Shown here in pieces: positions 21,677 to 34,300 of a DNA stretch of 64,000 bases (position 1 is its first letter; each line of letters opens with the position of its first letter). This stretch comes from Lepraria neglecta (lineage: Eukaryota; Ascomycota; Lecanoromycetes; Lecanorales; Stereocaulaceae): contig CM065652.1 in assembly GCA_033220425.1 (NCBI GenBank), forward strand, positions 1,860,001-1,924,000, read 5' to 3'. The notes under the pieces are model-generated. The model made no database searches. It saw nothing but the letters and a program-made list of their open reading frames with translations, and had not been told where the DNA came from. Both the position numbers and the translations under genes were made by a program.

Positions 21677-24633
21677 ATGGCATCTACAATGGCATGGCGA
21701 CCGGAGACGGAGCCACTGAAACAGCTTGCCGGCTTCCTGAAGGATGCATTGAGCCCTCATGATAAGAATGCCCAGAAATATGCTGAATTGGTAAGTCTCA
21801 GAAATTTAAGACAAGGATTTGCCAAAGCGCCTAGGACTTTGCTAACTTTACCCACTAGATGCTCACCCAAGCCAAGACTTCACCAGATATCACCAACTAT
21901 CTGACCTATATCTTCTCTAATGGACAGTTGCTACGATCTCTGAATCTAGGTCCAGATGCTTTGAGCCTCGTGCGGAGCTCAGCAGCCTTGGCTCTCAAGA
22001 ACACGATCAGAACTTCCTACAAGACAATACCTGAAGCAAGCAGAGCCTACACTCGCTCATCCGTACTCGCATGTTTAGAAGACCCCAACTCCCAAATAAG
22101 AAGCTTCGCTGGTACCATCATCACAGAGATCGTACAAAGAGGTGGTGTTCTTGGCTGGCCGGAATTGCTTCCAGAGCTCTTGGCTGTGGCAAGCAATGAA
22201 CGAAGCAACACGTCCCCAGGGGCACAAGAAGGAGCAATGGGGGCGCTTGCAAAAGTATGTGAAGATAATAAGAAGGAACTCGACAAGGAGTATCAGGGCT
22301 CACGTCCCCTCGACATCATAATACCACGGCTTCTGGACATCACATCCAGCCCCATTCCCAAAGTTCGCGCACTGGCGTTGGCAAGCATCAATTCATTCAT
22401 AATCCCAAAGACCGACGCACTTTTGGCCTCACTGGATTCAATTCTGGCGCAGCTGTTTCAACTAGCGAACGACCAAAGCGATGACGTTCGCCGCAATGTT
22501 TGTCGTTCTTTTGTACTGATTGTTGATATACGGCCAGACAAGGTTCAGCCATATATGGAAGGTTTGGTAGAATATATGGCTACACAGCAGAGGAAAAGCC
22601 ACGACGATCCCGATCTGGCGTTGGAGGCCGCTGAGTTCTGGCTTACCATCAGCGAGAACGATAAAATGTGTGCTACCCTGGGCCCCTGGCTGTACAAAAT
22701 TGTGCCAGTCTTATTGGAGAGCATGGTTTACGATGAAGAGGCTGTGATGCGGTTAGAAGCAGACGAGGAAGACGCAGAAGAAGAGGACCGAGCCGAGGAT
22801 ATCAAGCCGCGCTTTGTGAAAAATAAAGCCGCGAGGACAGTGACCAACGGCCAAGGAGCTGGTGATGGATATAAGCAGCTTACTGGAGACGATGATCTAG
22901 ACGAAGGAGAGATAGAAGAAGAGGGCGACGACGAGGGTGAAGCCGACATTGAGGAGCAATGGAACCTTCGAAAATGCTCCGCTGCAGCTTTGGATGTTCT
23001 TGCGTCAACCTTCCATGGTGCAGTATTCGATGTTGCCCTGCCTTATCTGAAGAATAACCTCCTTCACGAAGATTGGCCCAATCGAGAAGCTGCGGTGCTT
23101 GCTATTGGTGCTGTCGCAGAGGGATGTATGGACGCTATAACCCCAAATCTTCCGGAACTGGTGCCATACCTCCTCTCATTGCTCAGCGACCAACAATCTG
23201 CCGTTCGGGTGATCACTTGCTGGGCTTTGGGTCGCTATTCTGGATGGGCCGCACATCTCGAAAGCCCCAATGACAAAAAGGCTTATTTCGAACCTATGAT
23301 GGAAGGAATCTTGAACCGAATGCTGGACAAGAACAAGCGAGTGCAAGAATCTGCTGCGTCAGCATTTGCTAATCTGGAAGAGAGAGCCACGAAGGAACTA
23401 ACACCATATTGTGCACCGATCATAAACCAATACGTCCAATGCTTTGAAAAGTACAAGGATAAAAACATGTTCATTCTATACGACTGCGTGCAGACGCTGG
23501 CAGAGCGGGTCGGCCCTCCGTTGAGGCGGCAGGACCTCGTCGATACCCTGATGCCAGCCATAATAAAACGCTGGAGCAAGATCTCCGACCAGTCACAGGA
23601 ATTGTTCCCCCTCCTCGAATGTCTTTCTTACATCGCCACCGCCTTGGGTGATACCTTCTCTCCGTTTGCTGTACCAATATTCGCGAGATGCATCAGCATC
23701 ATTCATCAAAAACTTGAACAATACCTGTCAGCAGCCCATAACGAGACGGGAGATAAGCCAGACAAGGACTTCTTGGTTACCAGTCTCGATCTTCTCAGTG
23801 CGATAATACAGGCCTTGGATCCTGCTAAGAGCGGCGAGCTTGTCCACACATCTTCACCAAGGTTCTTCGATCTACTTGGATTCTGCATGGAAGACCCAAG
23901 CAACGACGTCCGTCAATCCTCGTACGCATTAATAGGCGATTGTGCCGTCAACATATTTCAGGAGCTTCGCCCATATCTCCCAACTCTTATGCCAGTATTA
24001 ATCAGACAACTGGACCTGGACAATCTCCGCGATGATGATGTCGATACTGGTTTCAGCGTCATCAACAACGCTTGCTGGTCCTGTGGAGAAATAGCAATGA
24101 AGTACAAGCAGGGCATGATGCCTTTCGTCGAGAACATCTACCACAGCCTCACCACCATCATCACCAACCCACAGGTCCCGACTTCAGTGAGCGAGAACGC
24201 AGTGATTGCCCTAGGCCGCCTGGGAGTAGACTGCTCTCAGGTTCTGGCTCCACATCTCGCCGGTTTCGCAAAGCAGTTCCTACACATCATCGAGCCCGTG
24301 GAAATCAACGACGAAAAAGGCCACGCGTTCCTCGGTCTCAATCGAACGATCGAACAGAACCCCCAAGCCATGGAAGGCTGTCTCCTGGAATACTTCAGAG
24401 CTAGCGTCGCCTATGATAAGGACGATTTTATTCCTTTCCACCAGGATGAGACTATTGGTAGCTCGTTTCAAAGGGTAAGCGGAAATTCAGCCTCGCCCTC
24501 GCTGTCTATAAAAAGCTAATTCAAATTATAGAATCTCAAGGGCTACAAATCCATGATTCCGAACTTCAACGCCTTTATTGGACAGCTCTCGCCAGAGGAC
24601 CAGCAGCGGCTGAGGGCATCCTACGATCTCTGA
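21677..24633 (+). CDS. KAP104: Transportin / importin beta-2 (Kap104)
   Basis: Three exons, 21677-21790, 21859-24474 and 24532-24633, all joined in phase 0, give about 943 residues. The start MAWRPETEPLKQLAGFLKDA matches Kap104/transportin helix 1. HEAT repeats run through the protein. The acidic H8 loop lies near residue 350 (DDDLDEGEIEEEGDDEGEAD), directly before EQWNLRKCSAAALDVLAS. Further hallmarks: AIGAVAEGCMDAITPNLPEL, ITCWALGRYSGW, NKRVQESAASAFANLEE, ELFPLLECLSYIATAL, DVRQSSYALIGD, NNACWSCGEIAMKY. It imports PY-NLS cargoes such as hnRNP-like mRNA-binding proteins into the nucleus. The last exon is only 102 nt. It differs from Kap123/importin-4 by length and by these motifs. Confidence 0.93.
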
Positions 24634-24654
24634 TGGCTTGATGGCTTGATGGCT
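24631..24654 (+). repeat. Three perfect 8-bp tandem units overlapping the KAP104 stop codon
   Basis: The unit TGATGGCT occurs three times without mismatch. Its first TGA is the KAP104 stop codon, so further slippage would not change the protein. Confidence 0.9.
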
Positions 24655-27600
24655 TAGCCCTATCTATCACGAGGAACGGATAATGCCGAAACCACTTTTC
24701 TCAGCCCTTTCAGCTCGCTTGGCACAGCGCCACGTGGCTTGAATTTTGTTTTATATGGCCATCAACGACAATGATTCAAAGGCACAAGCCGAAGTCTTCA
24801 TCATCTATTAATGGGGTTCATGATGGAAGTCACAACGGATGAAGCCGAGAAGTTTCACAGTCCAAAATTGGCGAAGCAAAAATAGCACCTGTCTGATCTC
24901 CACGACTCCACTTCACCTTTTCAATTTTATTTCTACACCTCAAGAAAGCCCGGCGTTGACGGAGCGATAGATGGCACATTGGGCGAATTCTATTCACGGC
25001 ATAGCGTTTCGCTTGCACCGAGGAGGTTGTAGCCCCACCTCAACCATGGCGGCGTTACAAGGAAGATACAGGGGATTGGATTGCTGAGAGCATATCATGC
25101 ACCTGCTAGGTCGGGATTTCCTTTTCTTAGAAGCAGCTCTCTACACGCTTGGGAGACGATATCGGACGGCAGCATCGCAAGACATCCCTGGCTTAGTATG
25201 TATTGAACTTTGGCGATGTTTAAAATGAGACTAGGTAGCGTAGGTAGCTTAGCTTCTGTATATAGATCTTTCTGGCTGTGGCTAGTGATTGCATCATGCA
25301 GCGCCAGTCTTAAAACATTCTTATGCTAATCTCCTCGGAATTCATTGCTTTTCCTGTCCGCCCCTATGGCCCATAAGTTGCCCCCTTGTGGACTAGACAA
25401 TTCCCGGCCGTATGGTTGTAAATGGCCCCAGAGGTATCCAACCACGGTAGCATTGGCCGCTCTTCTGGAGAAGATTTCCTTGCGGAGGATGTTCCGCTAG
25501 CGTCGGATTTGAAGGTGAGGATGGCGTGACTTTGAATATAAACAATGGAGAAAAATTGTTTTCATCTTTTATTCCGGCCGGGTCGTGGTGAGTCTCCTGT
25601 ATCTAAGATTGACGGTGAATGCTAATGCAGCTCTGGCGGCGTCTCCGCTGAGGACCCTGGGGTTCCTTGTCATCAACCTCCAGTTAACTCGGCTGCATCA
25701 AGTGAGGCCGTTCGTGATTAACGAAAGCGAAACCAAACACATTCGTTATCATCTGGCATTCCGGCCGTATCATCCCGCAAATCCCATATCCCAGATTAGC
25801 ACCACTGGATGTCTCTGGTAGTTTTCGCGACCTACACAGGCGGCGACGTTGCAAAGCGCATCTTGCTGACCTAGGACAGTTAGGTGACAATGTCGTGCGT
25901 GTATCAAAAGGCGAATACCGTCAATTTGATGCTACCTCGGGCTCCTTCCTGACTAAGGCACCGTGGATTGCATGATTACTCGGCAGGCAAAAAGTGGCGA
26001 ATGTGCACCATGCTGAAAGAATGATGAAGAATCGCGAGGATTAACAACCGTGAAATTAGCATTGTGTAATGGCGGTGAATACTTCAGCAAGACACATCGA
26101 TAAGGGTAGATCACAGCTCTGTTTTGATATGTGGCGCAAGGAGGTGAGTAGAAGCTGAGACAATGTTCATGCATATGGAGAGGCGGTCAAGAAACGGCCA
26201 CGTTGATAGCTCGAGAATGCATCCTCATCGCCCTGTAAATTACCCTCGATTGGTCGAGCTGCACACTGATTAGATTAGCTCACTCGTATACTGCATCTTG
26301 GTGCACGAGGACTAGAATATAGATCCCAATATAGCGCTATCAGCCCTAGAACCCCTGGTCATGCGCCAATGGACCGCAAAAGGCGATGTCCGTTCTTTAA
26401 GCCTTGAAACTCGATATTGGCCGTTGTATGTGTGGCTTGAGGCTGATTCTCAGCATGCATGGCACTATCTTTGGCCAGACCGCAGTCATACTCGGGGACC
26501 TGGTTGTTACGATGCGTCCAATGGTCGGAGTAAAGGGAAGTAGGTGAAGAATTGGAAAGAAAGATGAAGGGGAGTGGGGCATATAAGCACGGAGACGATA
26601 CTGTGCGTGATGGCATACGATCGATGTTGATTATCAAATGTTTCATAAACGGTCGTTAATGCCTGTCAAAAGGGTGGAGTGCAGGAAGGATTCGGATGAT
26701 CCTTCGGCTCCGCATGGCTCGGCCGTTTTATATCGCTAGCCTCATTTGGGAAAGCGAATGTCTATTTATAATCGTGAGCCAGAGGCCAAGAGCAAGCATC
26801 AGGATCGGCAGCACCTGTTCGGGGCAAGGTCAAAGACATTAAGGCTTTGCTGAGTCACTCTTGGCTTGAATCCAAGAATCCACTCCAAGAGTCTAGAAAT
26901 CTTTACACAGCCCCTTCCTTGACATCATACTCGTAAGGTGTACGGATTTCCAATAGTCGCTATGAGAAGCGATGTTCCCCTATCCCGCGTCATCCACTCA
27001 CAAGCCCGGTTCCGGCGACCTAGTCCTAAAGGCGACCCCGTTCACTTGCAGGCCTGCGCTTATTCGGGCCGCCTCGTGTTGCTGGATAAAGAAAGACCAG
27101 GGCTGAATCGCGTAGGAATTAAGAATTGACTAGAGACTAGGAATCGCCCCCAAAGACTCCCAAGGCAATTATTGGCACTGCTTCCACTCGTTTCATCGGC
27201 CGAAGTGTACCGTCTCAAAGGGTACAAGTCTGCTCACCGACTTGGGCGCATTTTTCGACAGTCACATCCAATCTCTTCCAATCGAATGCCCGAACTGCAT
27301 TATTCTGCTGCGCTCTAAAGACCACGTCGGCGCCAACCCCCCGCTAAGCCCGCATCTTGCTGGCCCCTTCCTTCCACCACAATCCCAACCCGATCCACTG
27401 ACCCGGGTCAACTGCAACCTTGAACCCACGACCAAGCAGTACCTAATCACTAGTTCTTCAAACCTCGTACCTTACTGCTTCCACTATCACATTCGACTTA
27501 CATCACCCGCTTACCTTTCTAGCCAAAAGGCCACACGACCTATGTCATGATTGCTACCTTGAGTTGGTAGGGCTTGCCGCAACCTCGACACGAACGCAGT

Positions 27601-28134
27601 TCGGCTGCTTCTATGGTCTAAGTGGTCTAAGGTAATATGCACATTCTCTGCACATTCTAATTTTGGTTATCTTTCCTCGTGCAACTCTAGGCTGGCTGAA
27701 TAACTCCTACCTCGCAGTGTATACTGATCCTTCTATGGACCCATCTGCCATCGATGACTCTCGCTTCTCCTGAAACTTCGCCGAATACTTAATCAACCAT
27801 CCATCACACTCATTTAGCTGTTTCTTTTCTCTTACACCCTCGTTTCAAACAGCTGAAGACGTCACGCCTCTCCTTTGCACTGTTTCTCCCTCCCCCAAAT
27901 CCTTTATCCAACCTGAAACTCCAAACGTGCCGGACTTGACTACCAACGCCGCACCTCGCCTTCGCTTTGCATCCATTATCCTTCCCTTCCACCAAATAAT
28001 TCCGGATCACCGAGGACGGCACCATCAACATCAAAATCTCCCTAATCGGATTACATCATCCGGAGAGTTCGCAGTTGAGCGGGAGATCTCCTCTCTAACC
28101 TTATCAGCTTCCTTGTTCCATCGACTACACACCT
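24655..28134. other. Large (3.5 kb) intergenic region upstream of the Zn2Cys6 gene
   Basis: No open frame here has recognisable coding character; the longest ones are 60-102 codons in mixed frames. The last ~650 bp is pyrimidine-rich with several short upstream ATGs, which fits a long 5' leader of the transcription factor gene. Small or lineage-specific genes, or a non-coding RNA, cannot be excluded. Confidence 0.4.
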
Positions 28135-30078
28135 ATGGCACCACACGGCACTGGACAGACTCGCAAGAGTCATACCAAGTCGAGAAAGGGTTGCAGGACC
28201 TGTAAACGAAGACACATTCGTTGCGATGAAACCTTTCCGCAATGGTACGATCCTCCCGACTGTCACCGGCGTGGCCCATGACTAACACCAGTAACAGCAA
28301 GAACTGCACGAAGCACAACTCCAGATGTGACTATATGGACAATCCTCCCAGCGAAGATGCCCCTCACAGTCCTAAAGAGCCGAACCTTCAATGGACGCCA
28401 AAGGTTGAGGCCGAGATTGCACAATGGCAGCAACGGGGCGTCTTGCCCTTTCCGGATATGAATCTGCAATCTTTCCAGCATTTACGAGGGTTCCCTATTA
28501 ATGACTTGCGGTTAATACATCATATCTTGGAAATTCACAGAGATATGAGGCTTGCCGATTTTGTTCAGTGCACTTCGTGGGTTGAACAAATTCCCCAGTA
28601 AGTTCTTCTTTCGTCCTGACATTCCGAGAGCCTTCTGTCACTCATACCAGATTACAGGTTCCTCGAGGTTGCTGTCACGCATGACTTTGTCATGAGCTCC
28701 ATATTGGCCCTCTCAGCCACGCATCTAGCTTGGCTGACCAATTCGGTTGAAACGTGGAACCTTGCATATTACCATCGCTCCGTCGCGAACAACGGCACAA
28801 AGCGTGCAATTGGCAATTTCTCAAACGAAAACTCCGATGCCATCCTAGCGGCCTCCATCTTGCTTTCCTGGCAATCCTCGGATTGGTGAGTGCGAATCAA
28901 GCCTATGGTTTGCGGTCACTTACGTTACCATTACAGGGAAGAGTGGACTTTGTTGCTAAATGGCATATCATCAGTATGCGCCTAAATACCCTGTGGCTCA
29001 ACACCGGCTAATGTACTTGCAGGTCGTTAATTCAATGGATCCGTGGAAGGGGACGTCACGATTCGCGATCTACATCGAAGAGAACCCCTCCTTTTTCTCA
29101 CCCAAATCCATGCCAGCTACCGCCCTCTTCGGTGATGATCAGTCCACTGTGCAGGCAATTAACGCGCTCTACCGACTATCAATTCGCTTGCCGACTGTCC
29201 ATCCTCTTGCACAACGTTTGCGTGAGATTCTGAACTGGGCTCATAATTTTCAGGCTTGCAGCACTTCAATGCAAAGCCACCAACTCTTCGAGAAGCTGCA
29301 GCCTCTGCGGCAATGGCTTTTCTGGATGCCAGTCACACTGGTGAAGAATAACGACATGTCAATCTCAGCCATGGTACTGCTTGCACAGCTTTACACGCTG
29401 GCTTTGGCCATTGACTCTTCGATTCCCGAGCTCAGCGGCGCTGCCCTTGGGTCTTTGACGGTCCACGCGATCGAGCAAATTGACATTAAGCTGCGCCACA
29501 AACAATCGTATACCTTCGGGATTGAGATGAGTCAACCGGAGATGGACGATTTGATGCAGTTCACACGACTGACTGCCACTCAAAACCGACTGACCAGTGA
29601 ATCGGTATCAGCTCAGATCAAGCTAGAAGACATGGGGGCACGTAGCCCGGGAATCCAGGCACATCCTCCGCATAGTCCTTACGGCTTTCGACCCGCGAGC
29701 ATTGGATCTCAGCCTGGAACGCCTGATTGGCCACCACAGTGGTCGAGCACACCTCCGATGCTAGCAAGCCATAGCTTTGAAGACCTGAGCCATCCACCTT
29801 CCCCTTTCCTTCAATATGGCGGTTCAATTTCTCCCGGGCACTCGCAGATTGCGGATTCTTTATCAAGGCCGAACCGCCTTTCCTTCGACAACCGATCTCT
29901 ACCTGGACACGAGTACAGTCTCAGGGGCGACTCACCGGCCTACTCCCCAGCTGCCTGCTCGCCTGGATTCACCACAGATCAAGATGAGGAATCATGGGCT
30001 TGGGGAGGACCTTCACCGGCCTACTCACAAGGTGGGTCCGTGATTCCGAATCTCTGGAACATGATTGTGGAGACCTAG
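28135..30078 (+). CDS. Zn2Cys6 transcription factor (Upc2-like layout)
   Basis: Five exons: 28135-28244, 28298-28597, 28658-28885, 28937-28973 and 29023-30078. The N-terminus has a binuclear zinc cluster (SRKGCRTCKRRHIRCDETFP followed by QCKNC and SRCDY; spacing C-x2-C-x6-C-x6-C-x2-C-x6-C). The fourth Cys codon is split by intron 1 (TG|C). The middle has the fungal regulatory region: DLRLIHHILEIHRDM, FVMSSILALSATHLAWLT, LAASILLSWQSSDW, WLFWMPVTLVKNNDMS. The tail is Pro/Ser-rich (PPHSPYGFRPASIGSQPGTP) and probably the transactivation part. A short cluster followed by this C-terminal domain is the arrangement of sterol-regulator-like Upc2/Ecm22 proteins. The regulated pathway is not shown by the sequence. 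Exon 4 is only 37 nt. Confidence 0.88.
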
Positions 30079-30880
30079 TTCTAATTCGATACGCAGGGGC
30101 CTCCAGTACGATGATTCTACCATGAAAAACAAGCAGCCACATCTGATTTGAGCTTTCAAGCAACCTACACACTCTCGTTTGATGGTCTGTTTACTGTATA
30201 CTACTTGGAAGGAAGCAATACCCTCCTGGATATGAGGGGATGAGATTAATGAGATAATGTTCGGCGGTCTGATAATTTGTCGATACCTCTGCTTTCTAGC
30301 GTGCAGCGTGTTTGGGTCAATGGATAGGAAAATGCATAGGATGGAGTCTGGCTGTAGCTTGGCAAGAGCATAGGAGTTCGTCTCTAGTGGTTTTACTGTG
30401 GCTTTGTGGGTACATTGTGTTTATCCAGCGAGCGTGTTGGGTTGAGCGTTAGCTAGCAGTCTAATAGTAGTCTTAATCCATCCATCCAACAACCACGAAC
30501 GTGGCTCTGAGAGCTTCTCAATACCAAAATAGCTTTCAAAACTTTGGTAGCAGCACTCTTCGGCAATACTCGCTCTGCAGCACTTACTATTGGCTCCATA
30601 CTCCGGTGCAGTAGTTGAAGATCAGGCATGTCATCCATGTCATATCTAATCTCAACACTAGATCCTCGTACATCTAGCTGCACCTAAGATCCAGCCAACC
30701 AACCCACTGAACCTGCAGCGTCGATCTCGATCAAGGCCCTGAGCACCCAGCTACTTTACTTACCGTGAGGTGCCTTAGCCCAGCCTCAGTTTCCACCATC
30801 CTCCTCATCCTCCTCCTCCTCCTCTTCCGCACGACGTTCATCTCTGCACAGGCCTGCCTACCTTGCTCTTAACACGCAGC
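30079..30880. other. Intergenic region between the Zn2Cys6 and UCH genes
   Basis: About 800 bp. A 76-codon minus-strand open frame (30453-30683) has no motif. A CCTCCTCAT-type pyrimidine tract at about 30798-30830 lies shortly before the UCH ATG and is a plausible promoter or leader element. Confidence 0.4.
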
Positions 30881-32051
30881 ATGTCTGCAGGATGGAACAC
30901 CATTGAATCTGACGCCGTGAGCTCTCCCATGCCTTCAATGGAGTGAGCTGTGAAAGTGGGATGGTATGCTGATCGATGTGGTGTGCTGTGGTGTAGGGCG
31001 TTTTCACATATCTCCTCACGAATCTCGGCGTCCGCGATGTCCAATTCGAAGAACTCATTGCCCTAGACGCTGATTTATTACGGCAGCAAGCGTATGCCCC
31101 CCACCCCCCTCCCTCCCTCCCTGGGTGGGCGCTTTCTTCCTCCGTCCCTCAGCTAACACACGCACCCCCAACATACAGACCCATCTACGGCGTAATCTTC
31201 CTCTTCAAATACCCCACAGGCGAGAAGCCTTCTCATACGCCACGAGATGGATCATTTGACTATGAGGCAGCAGAGAATTTATTCTTTGCGGCGCAGACTA
31301 TACAGAATGCGTGTGGGACGCAGGCGCTGCTGAGTGTGCTGTTGAATAAGGAGGGGGAAGTCGAGATTGGGGAGGGTTTGAGGGAGTTTAGGGAGTTTAC
31401 TGGGGCGTTTCCGAGTGAGGTATGAGATCCTTCCTTCCTCTTCTCTACAACTACCAGCGCTGACGAGAAGATGCTTGATAGTTGAGGGGCGAGGCATTGA
31501 GTAATTCGGAACTGATACGCGATGTCCACAACTCCTTCGCGCGCTCCTCCCCCTTCATATCCGAAGAACAACGTCTCGCAACCGAAGACGACGACGTCTA
31601 CCATTTCATAGCCTACACCCCCCTCAACGGCGTTCTCTACGAATTAGACGGATTACAGCCGGCGCCCATCGCCCACGGCGCCTGCACGCCTGATCAGTTC
31701 CCCGATAAAGTCATACCAGTCCTACAGAGGAGAATAGAGCGGTATCCAGCGAACGAAATAAGATTTAATCTCCTCGCTATGGTGCGGGATTTGCGGATCA
31801 AAGCGCAGGAGATAGGGGACCAGAACATGCTATACCAAGAAGAGCAGAAACGCAAGGCGTGGAGGTGGGAGAACGCATTACGGCGGCACAATTTCGTGGG
31901 ATTCATAGGCGAGGTGGTCAAAGGGGTTGCGGGGGAGAAAATCAAGCAGGGGGATTATGATAAGTGGATAGAAGATGCGAAGGTGAAGACGAGGACGAGA
32001 TACGAAGAGAAAAAGAAGGCTGGGCAGGATGTTGAGGAGGTGGGAGCGTGA
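30881..32051 (+). CDS. Ubiquitin C-terminal hydrolase, UCH37/UCHL5 type
   Basis: Four exons: 30881-30916, 30997-31091, 31179-31419 and 31482-32051, about 313 residues. It opens MSAGWNTIESDAGVFTYLLT, the standard UCH start. The catalytic Cys is in QNACGTQALLSVLLN, the His in VYHFIAYTPLNG and the Asp in LYELDGLQPAP. The C-terminal ULD-like extension (RYPANEIRFNLLAMVRD, WENALRRHNFVGFIGE) is that of proteasome-associated UCH37 rather than yeast Yuh1. A role in trimming ubiquitin at the 19S particle is known for the family. KEKN-like KIKQG and a Lys-rich end (TRYEEKKKAGQDVEE) may be the receptor-binding tail. The first exon has just 12 codons. Confidence 0.93.
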
Positions 32052-32667
32052 AGGTTGTGGGGAGAGCAGGAGGCAGGAAGCATTTCCAGGGCATTTTAGC
32101 ATGCATTTGGACGAGACATACCGATCCTTGCGAGGATGTTTGTGGACGGATATGAAGGCTGCAGTCTAGACGCTACATCATAACGGCACCATGAGTCGCT
32201 GGCTGGCACGCAAAGCACAAAACTTCAGCTTGGGGGACAGACTTATCACCAAGAGCCCAGTGCCTCCTTCAGACTTTACGGGCAAGAATTGGCTCCTTGC
32301 TTTTTCTACTTACCACAATCCAGGCTTCACTCTCTGCGCAAGGGCAAAAATGACAGCTCCTCAATGTCGTGAATTACAAAAACCAGAACTTCCTGAGGCA
32401 GCTTTGTGTGCGAGATTCAGCTCAGACGCATATAGTTTCAAAGAGGTTCAGCTCGTCCCCATTACGATAGAGGCATGATGCTGCTGATCCTTCCACCTAC
32501 GAGTGAAATTGCCCGCCTGTGTAATCACTAGACTGAGCATGCTAATAGAGCGAGCAAGAGATGATTCCTCCTATGTTGTTTTTCGAATGAACTCTGATGT
32601 CGCTTAACGCCAACCTTTCGTTCTACTCTAGAACAGCCCCCAATATACATACCTGCGGCCTGAAAAC
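32052..32667. other. Intergenic region, UCH gene to P450 pseudogene
   Basis: About 600 bp at the convergent 3' ends of two genes. A 95-codon open frame (32191-32478) shows no motif and is not called. Confidence 0.4.
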
Positions 32668-34300
32668 TCAAACTACCGATGCTGGTGCTGGTGCTCGTGC
32701 CTCACGCAATCTCACCACAGCCCCCGTTCCACTCTTCACAGAAAGCGTATGATTAAATCTAATTCTCCTCGGCGGCTTCATACACTCGAGCCCATCGAGC
32801 CGCTGCAACAATCTCACAACCGTATACGCAGTCTCAGTCAGAGCGAATTGTTCTGCCGTATCCAATCCAGTCAGCCACAACTCTTTCCCCTCACCTCTAG
32901 ACCCCGCGAATTCCATGCAGAACTGGGGAAAAAGGGGGGCAAAAACTCACGACCAACACACTTGCTCGGCCCCCACCCCCCGGGAAAACGGCACAAACTC
33001 CATCCCCGCCTTCCTCCCTTCCCACCTCTCGGGCCTAAAAGCCTCAGAATCCTCACCCCAGATATCTTCCCGATGTTGCATCGCATTCGTCCAAATCAGT
33101 ACACTCTGGCCCCTCGGTTTAAAAAAGGGTTTCACACCTTCGGGCCCGCCGCGGCGCAGCAGGGTTGTGTCCTCAAGGGCGACGCGTTCGGAGATGGGCA
33201 CGATGGCAGCGAGGCGGAGGGTTTCATTGATGACTTGGTGGAGGTAGGTGCATGAGTGGAGATTTGCGAAGGTGATGGAGATAGGGGAGGGGTCGATGGA
33301 TCGTGGTACGGAGGTTGGAGAAGATTTCTGGAGAGCGCGAGAGGAAGTAGAAGATCCAGCTTAGGAGGGAGGGCGGTCGTGTCACGGCCGGCGCTGAGGA
33401 TGTTGAGGGTTTCGCTGCGGAGTTCGAGGGCGTTGTTTGTGTGTTTTGCCAGCTCGTCGAGGAGGACGAATTTCTTTTCATCCGCTGGGGGGGCGACTTG
33501 ATTCTTTGTTCGAGCTTTGCGGAAACGAAGCTGTCGACGTATTGATGGACCTTGACACAGTGGTGGGAGAACTCCCAGGAGTGGCTTAGCCAGTGCCACC
33601 TCCCCAGCGCCGATCTAGCGTTCAGCCAGGCTTTGCCGGCATCGAAGTTGTATCCAAACTCCTGTATACCAGGAGCGTCGGACTTCTTGTCCATCTGGGA
33701 GGGCGACTGGCCGTAAAGAAATTCCGTCATGAGCTCCAGTGTTATTTTGAAGAAGCACGGCTGTGGTTCAACCACGTCGGTCCACCCGTCTGATCCCGTT
33801 CGAAGTGCCGAAGACAGTGTATCGACATGCCTTTCTTCAAGAGCCAAATCCGATACTTGCTCGCGAGAGAATTGCGGACGCAGCAGCATCCTAGAGTGCT
33901 TCCAAGGCTCTCCTCGTAGGGTAAACAAACCTAAGCCGAGCAGCGGTTTAAAGCTGCCCCCTCGCCAGGGACCAATCTCGAAGCTCGAAGCGTGCGTTAC
34001 GAACATTGCTTTTACATTCTCCGGATCACGGGTAAGAATCAACACGGATCCTGGGAAGACCTTAAGTTGCAGAGTGTGGACGTCCTTGCCGTTCATGCTC
34101 TCCATAATATATTGCGGACCACGTTCGTCCTTGGTGACTTTCAACATTTCCAGGAGCCTGGAAGAAAATCTTTGCTGGGTAGAATAAGCGCAGGCTTGCA
34201 GCCTTGAAGAGCACCCTCTGCTGCAATCCGCCTTTCGGTTACCAGTGCAGAAATAAGCATGACCAGGAGCAACACATCCTGCCGCAGAGCAGTCTAAGCG
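32668..34300 (-). pseudogene. CYP52-like cytochrome P450, multiple frameshifts
   Basis: The minus strand keeps nearly all P450 landmarks in changing frames. There is a hydrophobic N-terminus (LLLVMLISALV), then LEMLKVTKDERGPQYIMESM, FTLRGEPWKHSRMLLRPQFS, the I-helix LNILSAGRDTTA, the K-helix VINETLRL, FRPERWEG, a heme region (EFVPFSRG, then SKCVG) and the CYP52-type continuation QQFALTETAYTVVRLLQRLD after a likely intron. At least five one-base frame changes are needed: near 34160, in a seven-G run (33487-33493), near 33385, near 33280, and in the G tract before the heme Cys (about 32985). CYP52 enzymes hydroxylate alkanes or fatty acids. Because some breaks sit in homopolymers, sequencing indels remain possible. 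Confidence 0.75.

Noticed and set aside
22728-22949. Ser-rich minus-strand frame inside KAP104
   Set aside because: It is the antisense of the acidic Glu/Asp loop of KAP104, which always yields Ser-rich frames.
32191-32478. 95-codon open frame downstream of the UCH gene
   Set aside because: No family resemblance or paired splice signals; length is within chance expectation.
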